A DNA stretch of 46,333 bases from Rhodospirillales bacterium (GTDB lineage: Bacteria; Pseudomonadota; Alphaproteobacteria; Dongiales; Dongiaceae), in contig VFKA01000033.1 in assembly GCA_009885795.1 (NCBI GenBank), forward strand, positions 1-46,333, read 5' to 3'. The position numbers were made by a program, and so were the translations under genes. Of the stretch, positions 43,777 to 46,333 are shown one piece after another; position 1 is the first letter of the stretch; each line of letters begins with the position of its first letter. The notes below the pieces were generated by a model. That model saw nothing but the letters and a program-made list of their open reading frames with translations. It was not told the DNA's origin and did not search any database.

Positions 43777-44652
43777 TCAACCGGAGCGGCGCTGGCCGAG
43801 ATACCAGTCGAGGATCTTGTCCCCTGTCCAGAACACGACATCGGAATGGCCGCGGGCATGCGCGTAAATCGCCTCGAGATAGCGCATCCGGTGCGGCTGC
43901 CCGGAGATGTAGGGGTGAATGGCGACGGCCATGATCTTGGCCCGTTCCCGGCCTTCCGCGTAGAGGCGATCGAACTGGTCGATGCAGCGGCGAGTGAAAT
44001 ACTCGGATTCGTGATGCTGGACGATCATCATCGGAATGTCGTTGAGCTCGACCGAGTAGGGCAGCGTCACCAGCGGTCCATGGGCCGTGGCGATCTCGGT
44101 CGGTTCGTCGTCATGGACCCAGTCGCCGATGTAGCGCACGCCGGCCTCGGCCAGCAGGTCCGGGGTGTCGTAGGTCTCGGTCAGTCCCGGACCCAGCCAG
44201 CCGACGGGGCGCCTGCCGCAGAATTTCTCAAGGATGTCCATCGACCGCAGGATCATCGCGCGCTGGTCCTCGACCTTGTGGATCGGCATCTGTTCATAGG
44301 CGTGGCCCATGAATTCCCAGCCGGCGTCCCGGGCCGCCGCCGCCACGCGCCCGTAATCCTCGCACACGCGCGCGTTGATGGAGAGCGTCGGCTGGATGCC
44401 CAGTTCGTCGAACAGCTTCAGGAAGCGCCAGAAACCGACCCGCATGCCGTATTCGTGCCAGCTCCAGTTCGGCACATCGGGAAGCAGCACCTGCCCCGTT
44501 GGCGCCGGCAGCACCTGACGCGCCATCGGGCGGGCGATGTCCCAAACCTCGAGATTGACGATGGTCCAGAACACCAGCCGGGCATTTCCGGGCAGCACCA
44601 ACTTCGGGCGGTCGACGATGGCGGAATAGGCCGTTCTGTCGCGCGGGATCAT
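43777..44652 (-). CDS. Polysaccharide deacetylase/PuuE-like amide hydrolase
   Basis: 291-residue NodB-fold protein of the putative urate catabolism/allantoinase PuuE type. Landmarks are WTIVNLEVWD, NWSWHEYGMRVGFWRFLKLFDELGIQPTLSINA, WEFMGHAYEQMPIH with metal histidines, GWLGPGLTETYDTPDLLAEAGVRY and AVAIHPYISGQPHRM. It has no signal peptide, so it should act in the cytoplasm on an amide or ureide. It is the only leftward gene in this part of the island and is divergent from the aminohydrolase at 44742, with an 89-bp gap. It is the second NodB/PuuE-like gene in the window (the first is at 23350). Confidence 0.87.
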   Translation of the reverse strand: MIPRDRTAYSAIVDRPKLVLPGNARLVFWTIVNLEVWDIARPMARQVLPAPTGQVLLPDVPNWSWHEYGMRVGFWRFLKLFDELGIQPTLSINARVCEDYGRVAAAARDAGWEFMGHAYEQMPIHKVEDQRAMILRSMDILEKFCGRRPVGWLGPGLTETYDTPDLLAEAGVRYIGDWVHDDEPTEIATAHGPLVTLPYSVELNDIPMMIVQHHESEYFTRRCIDQFDRLYAEGRERAKIMAVAIHPYISGQPHRMRYLEAIYAHARGHSDVVFWTGDKILDWYLGQRRSG

Positions 44653-44741
44653 CGCTATACTCCGTCACGCCGGTCGAACTACCTTAGCCTCAACACGCGG
44701 CGCGGGACAACGTTGTTGGCGATCCCGGAAGGAGTGTCGCC

Positions 44742-46229
44742 ATGAAGATCGTGCGCGGTGGCCTTGTCTTGCCGGGAGCCCGGGCAGCGGCGACGCCCGC
44801 CGATCTGTTGATCGAGGACGGCGTCGTTCGCCGCATCGGTCCGCCGGGCATGGCGGCGCCCGAATCGGCGATAACGATCGATGCGGGCGGACGGCTGCTG
44901 GCGCCCGGACTGGTCAACGCGCACACGCATAGCCATTACTGTTTCGGCAAGGGCCTCGGCGACCGCTGGACCCTGGAGATGATGCTGAACGCGGCGCCGG
45001 GAATCACCGGCGGATTGACCGCCGAGGACTTGCATCTCTCCACGCTCTGTTGCGCCATGGAGATGGTCCGCAACGGGTGCACCTCTTGTTACGATCTGGT
45101 CATCCAGCTTCCGGCGCCGTCGATCGAGGTTTCAATGGCGATCGGGCAAGCCTATGAAAAGGTCGGGCTGCGCGCGGTCATTGCCTTCCAGATGGCCGAC
45201 ACCACATTCTGGCGCGCCATCCCCGGTCTGATCGATGCCATTCCCGACAATCTGCGCGAGCGCGTTCTGCGGATCGCGGCGACACCCTTCGAGCAAAGCC
45301 TGGAGGCCTGCCGGCGCGTCATCGCCGCCTGGCCCTTCGGCACCGAGCGCATCCGCCCGGCTCTTGCGCCCGGCATCCCCTTGCTCTGCAGCGATCCGTT
45401 TCTCAAGGGCGCCTGCGAATTGGCGCGCGATAACGGCCTTGGTTTGCACACGCACCTGGCCGAGACCAAGGTCCAGGCCGTGACCGCGCTGAGGCGTTAC
45501 GGCCGAAGCCTGACCGCGCATCTCGATGCGCTGGGCTATCTCGGGCCGAATTTCACCGCCGCGCACGGCGTGTGGCTCGACGATGACGATCTGGCGAGAC
45601 TCGCCGACAAGGGCTGTTCCATCGCGCACAATCCCGGTAGCAACCTTCGCCTCGGCAGCGGCATCGCACCGGCGCGCCGCATGCGGGCGGCGGGGGTGAC
45701 GGTGGGCGTAGGAACCGATGCCGGCACCTGCTCCGACCACCTCAACATGTTCGAGGCCATGCGCCTCGCCGCGCTGGTCTCCCGCGCGACATCGCCGGAC
45801 CCCGATGAGTGGCTCTCGGCCGATGATGCGTTCGCGATGGCGACCGAGGACGGCGCCCGGGTCGCTGGGTTCGCGAACACCGGGCGGATCGAAGAGGGCT
45901 ACCGCGCGGATATCATTTTCTTGAACCTGGACAGCTTGAATTATGTGCCGCTCAATGATGCCGTGCGGCAGATCGTCTACTGCGAGAATGGCGCGGCCGT
46001 CGACAGCGTGATGGTCGGCGGAAACCTGGTTCTCGATCACGGCCGGTTCACCGGCGTGGACGAGGCCGCCGTGATCGGCGCCGTTCGGGCCGCTGCCCGG
46101 CGCGTGGCCGAGAAGAACGCCGAAAGGAAGGCGGAGTTGGCCGCGATCGAACAGATCGTCGGTCGGTTCTGCCTCGGGTTGGCTCGGGCGCCTCACCCTA
46201 TCAACCGTCACCTGACCGGCGATTCCTAA
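44742..46229 (+). CDS. Amidohydrolase of the TrzA/AtzA/guanine deaminase branch
   Basis: 495-residue metal-dependent hydrolase or deaminase. The metal HxH is in VNAHTHSHY, then LGLHTHLAET, then TAAHGVWLDDDDLARLADKG. The diagnostic block is CSIAHNPGSNLRLGSGIAPARRMRAAGVTVGVGTDAG, with the metal Asp. The C-terminal VGGNLVLDHGRFTGVDE completes the composite domain. AAGGAG lies 7 bases before the ATG. Relatives remove amino or chloro groups from triazines, purines, pyrimidines or related N-heterocycles. This is the strongest hint that the island handles a nitrogen ring compound. The exact substrate is unknown. Confidence 0.9.
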   Translation: MKIVRGGLVLPGARAAATPADLLIEDGVVRRIGPPGMAAPESAITIDAGGRLLAPGLVNAHTHSHYCFGKGLGDRWTLEMMLNAAPGITGGLTAEDLHLSTLCCAMEMVRNGCTSCYDLVIQLPAPSIEVSMAIGQAYEKVGLRAVIAFQMADTTFWRAIPGLIDAIPDNLRERVLRIAATPFEQSLEACRRVIAAWPFGTERIRPALAPGIPLLCSDPFLKGACELARDNGLGLHTHLAETKVQAVTALRRYGRSLTAHLDALGYLGPNFTAAHGVWLDDDDLARLADKGCSIAHNPGSNLRLGSGIAPARRMRAAGVTVGVGTDAGTCSDHLNMFEAMRLAALVSRATSPDPDEWLSADDAFAMATEDGARVAGFANTGRIEEGYRADIIFLNLDSLNYVPLNDAVRQIVYCENGAAVDSVMVGGNLVLDHGRFTGVDEAAVIGAVRAAARRVAEKNAERKAELAAIEQIVGRFCLGLARAPHPINRHLTGDS

Positions 46230-46269
46230 GCAGACCTGTAATGATTGGCCAACGGGAGAAATGCGTGAT

Positions 46270-46286
46270 TCAATCTCTGGGATTGA
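46270..46286 (+). other. Small hairpin before the last start codon
   Basis: TCAATC, five bases, then GATTGA form a short hairpin that ends just before CGGAGGT, the ribosome site of the gene at 46302. A 12-codon open frame (46261-46299) runs through it and stops three bases before that ATG. It could modulate translation of the next gene. Speculative. Confidence 0.25.
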
Positions 46287-46301
46287 TTCGGAGGTCTGAT
46301 C

Positions 46302-46333
46302 ATGACGGGCAAGACTCCTTTGAAGGTCACGCA
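46302..46333 (+). CDS. Start of an unidentified gene cut by the right edge
   Basis: ATG at 46302, 6 bases after CGGAGGT (46289-46295). Only MTGKTPLKVT is encoded before the window ends, too short to identify. Its orientation and spacing make it the likely next gene of the catabolic operon. Confidence 0.55.
   Translation, partial: MTGKTPLKVT

Overview
This GC-rich window looks like chromosome from an alphaproteobacterium, most plausibly Rhodospirillales-like. The pointers are a HrcA/CIRCE-controlled groESL operon, an Usg-family gene, a CtaA/COX15-type heme A synthase of the alphaproteobacterial kind, SLT and M23-like cell wall gene styles, choline-sulfatase, and many catabolic operons with 4-bp ATGA/GTGA overlaps. 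No phage genes, CRISPR array, rRNA or intact tRNA were seen. Species assignment is inference from gene content only.

Layout. 1-1650: groES and the start of groEL (reverse strand) with promoter and CIRCE. 1788-5932: usg, an old-yellow-enzyme/TMADH-type flavoprotein, then a small Y1 (RAYT/IS200-like) transposase element with terminal inverted repeats that sits directly against the 5' end of ctaA. 5983-9992: a YdcSTUV-like polyamine-type ABC transporter operon. 10033-10181: a short palindromic element with the same inverted repeats as the transposase element, preceded by a ladder of partial repeat tips. 10254-16153: a lytic transglycosylase, an orphan amino-acid-type permease, and rfbCBDA for dTDP-L-rhamnose. 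16347-19533 (reverse): an ATP-grasp enzyme, two paralogous small exported proteins and a lipoprotein. 19672-22325: choline-sulfatase and a CaiB/BaiF CoA-transferase. 22658-27090: a DUF1989 protein, a NodB/PuuE-type deacetylase, two more members of the small exported family (one with an added C-terminal module), and a PaaK-like adenylate-forming enzyme. 27097-27151: a 3' fragment of a tRNA-Leu gene.

27248-46333 is one large catabolic island. A HisD-like dehydrogenase and an SDR run leftward. A LacI regulator and a long rightward series follow: RbsC-type permease, TorT/RbsB-type binding protein, strong internal terminator, RbsA-type double ATPase, HyuA, a HyuB fused to a zinc-ribbon domain like the acetone carboxylase gamma subunit, two amidohydrolases, an acyl-CoA-dehydrogenase-fold flavoprotein, a luciferase-like monooxygenase flanked by two RidA proteins, and a PuuE-like deacetylase. 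Together they suggest import and stepwise opening of a nitrogen-containing ring or cyclic amide. The substrate is not identifiable from sequence, and this is the best candidate for an undescribed pathway here.

Other items worth attention are the transposase element with its miniature derivative and its effect on the ctaA start, the four-member exported paralogue family, and the tRNA-Leu fragment as a possible integration scar.
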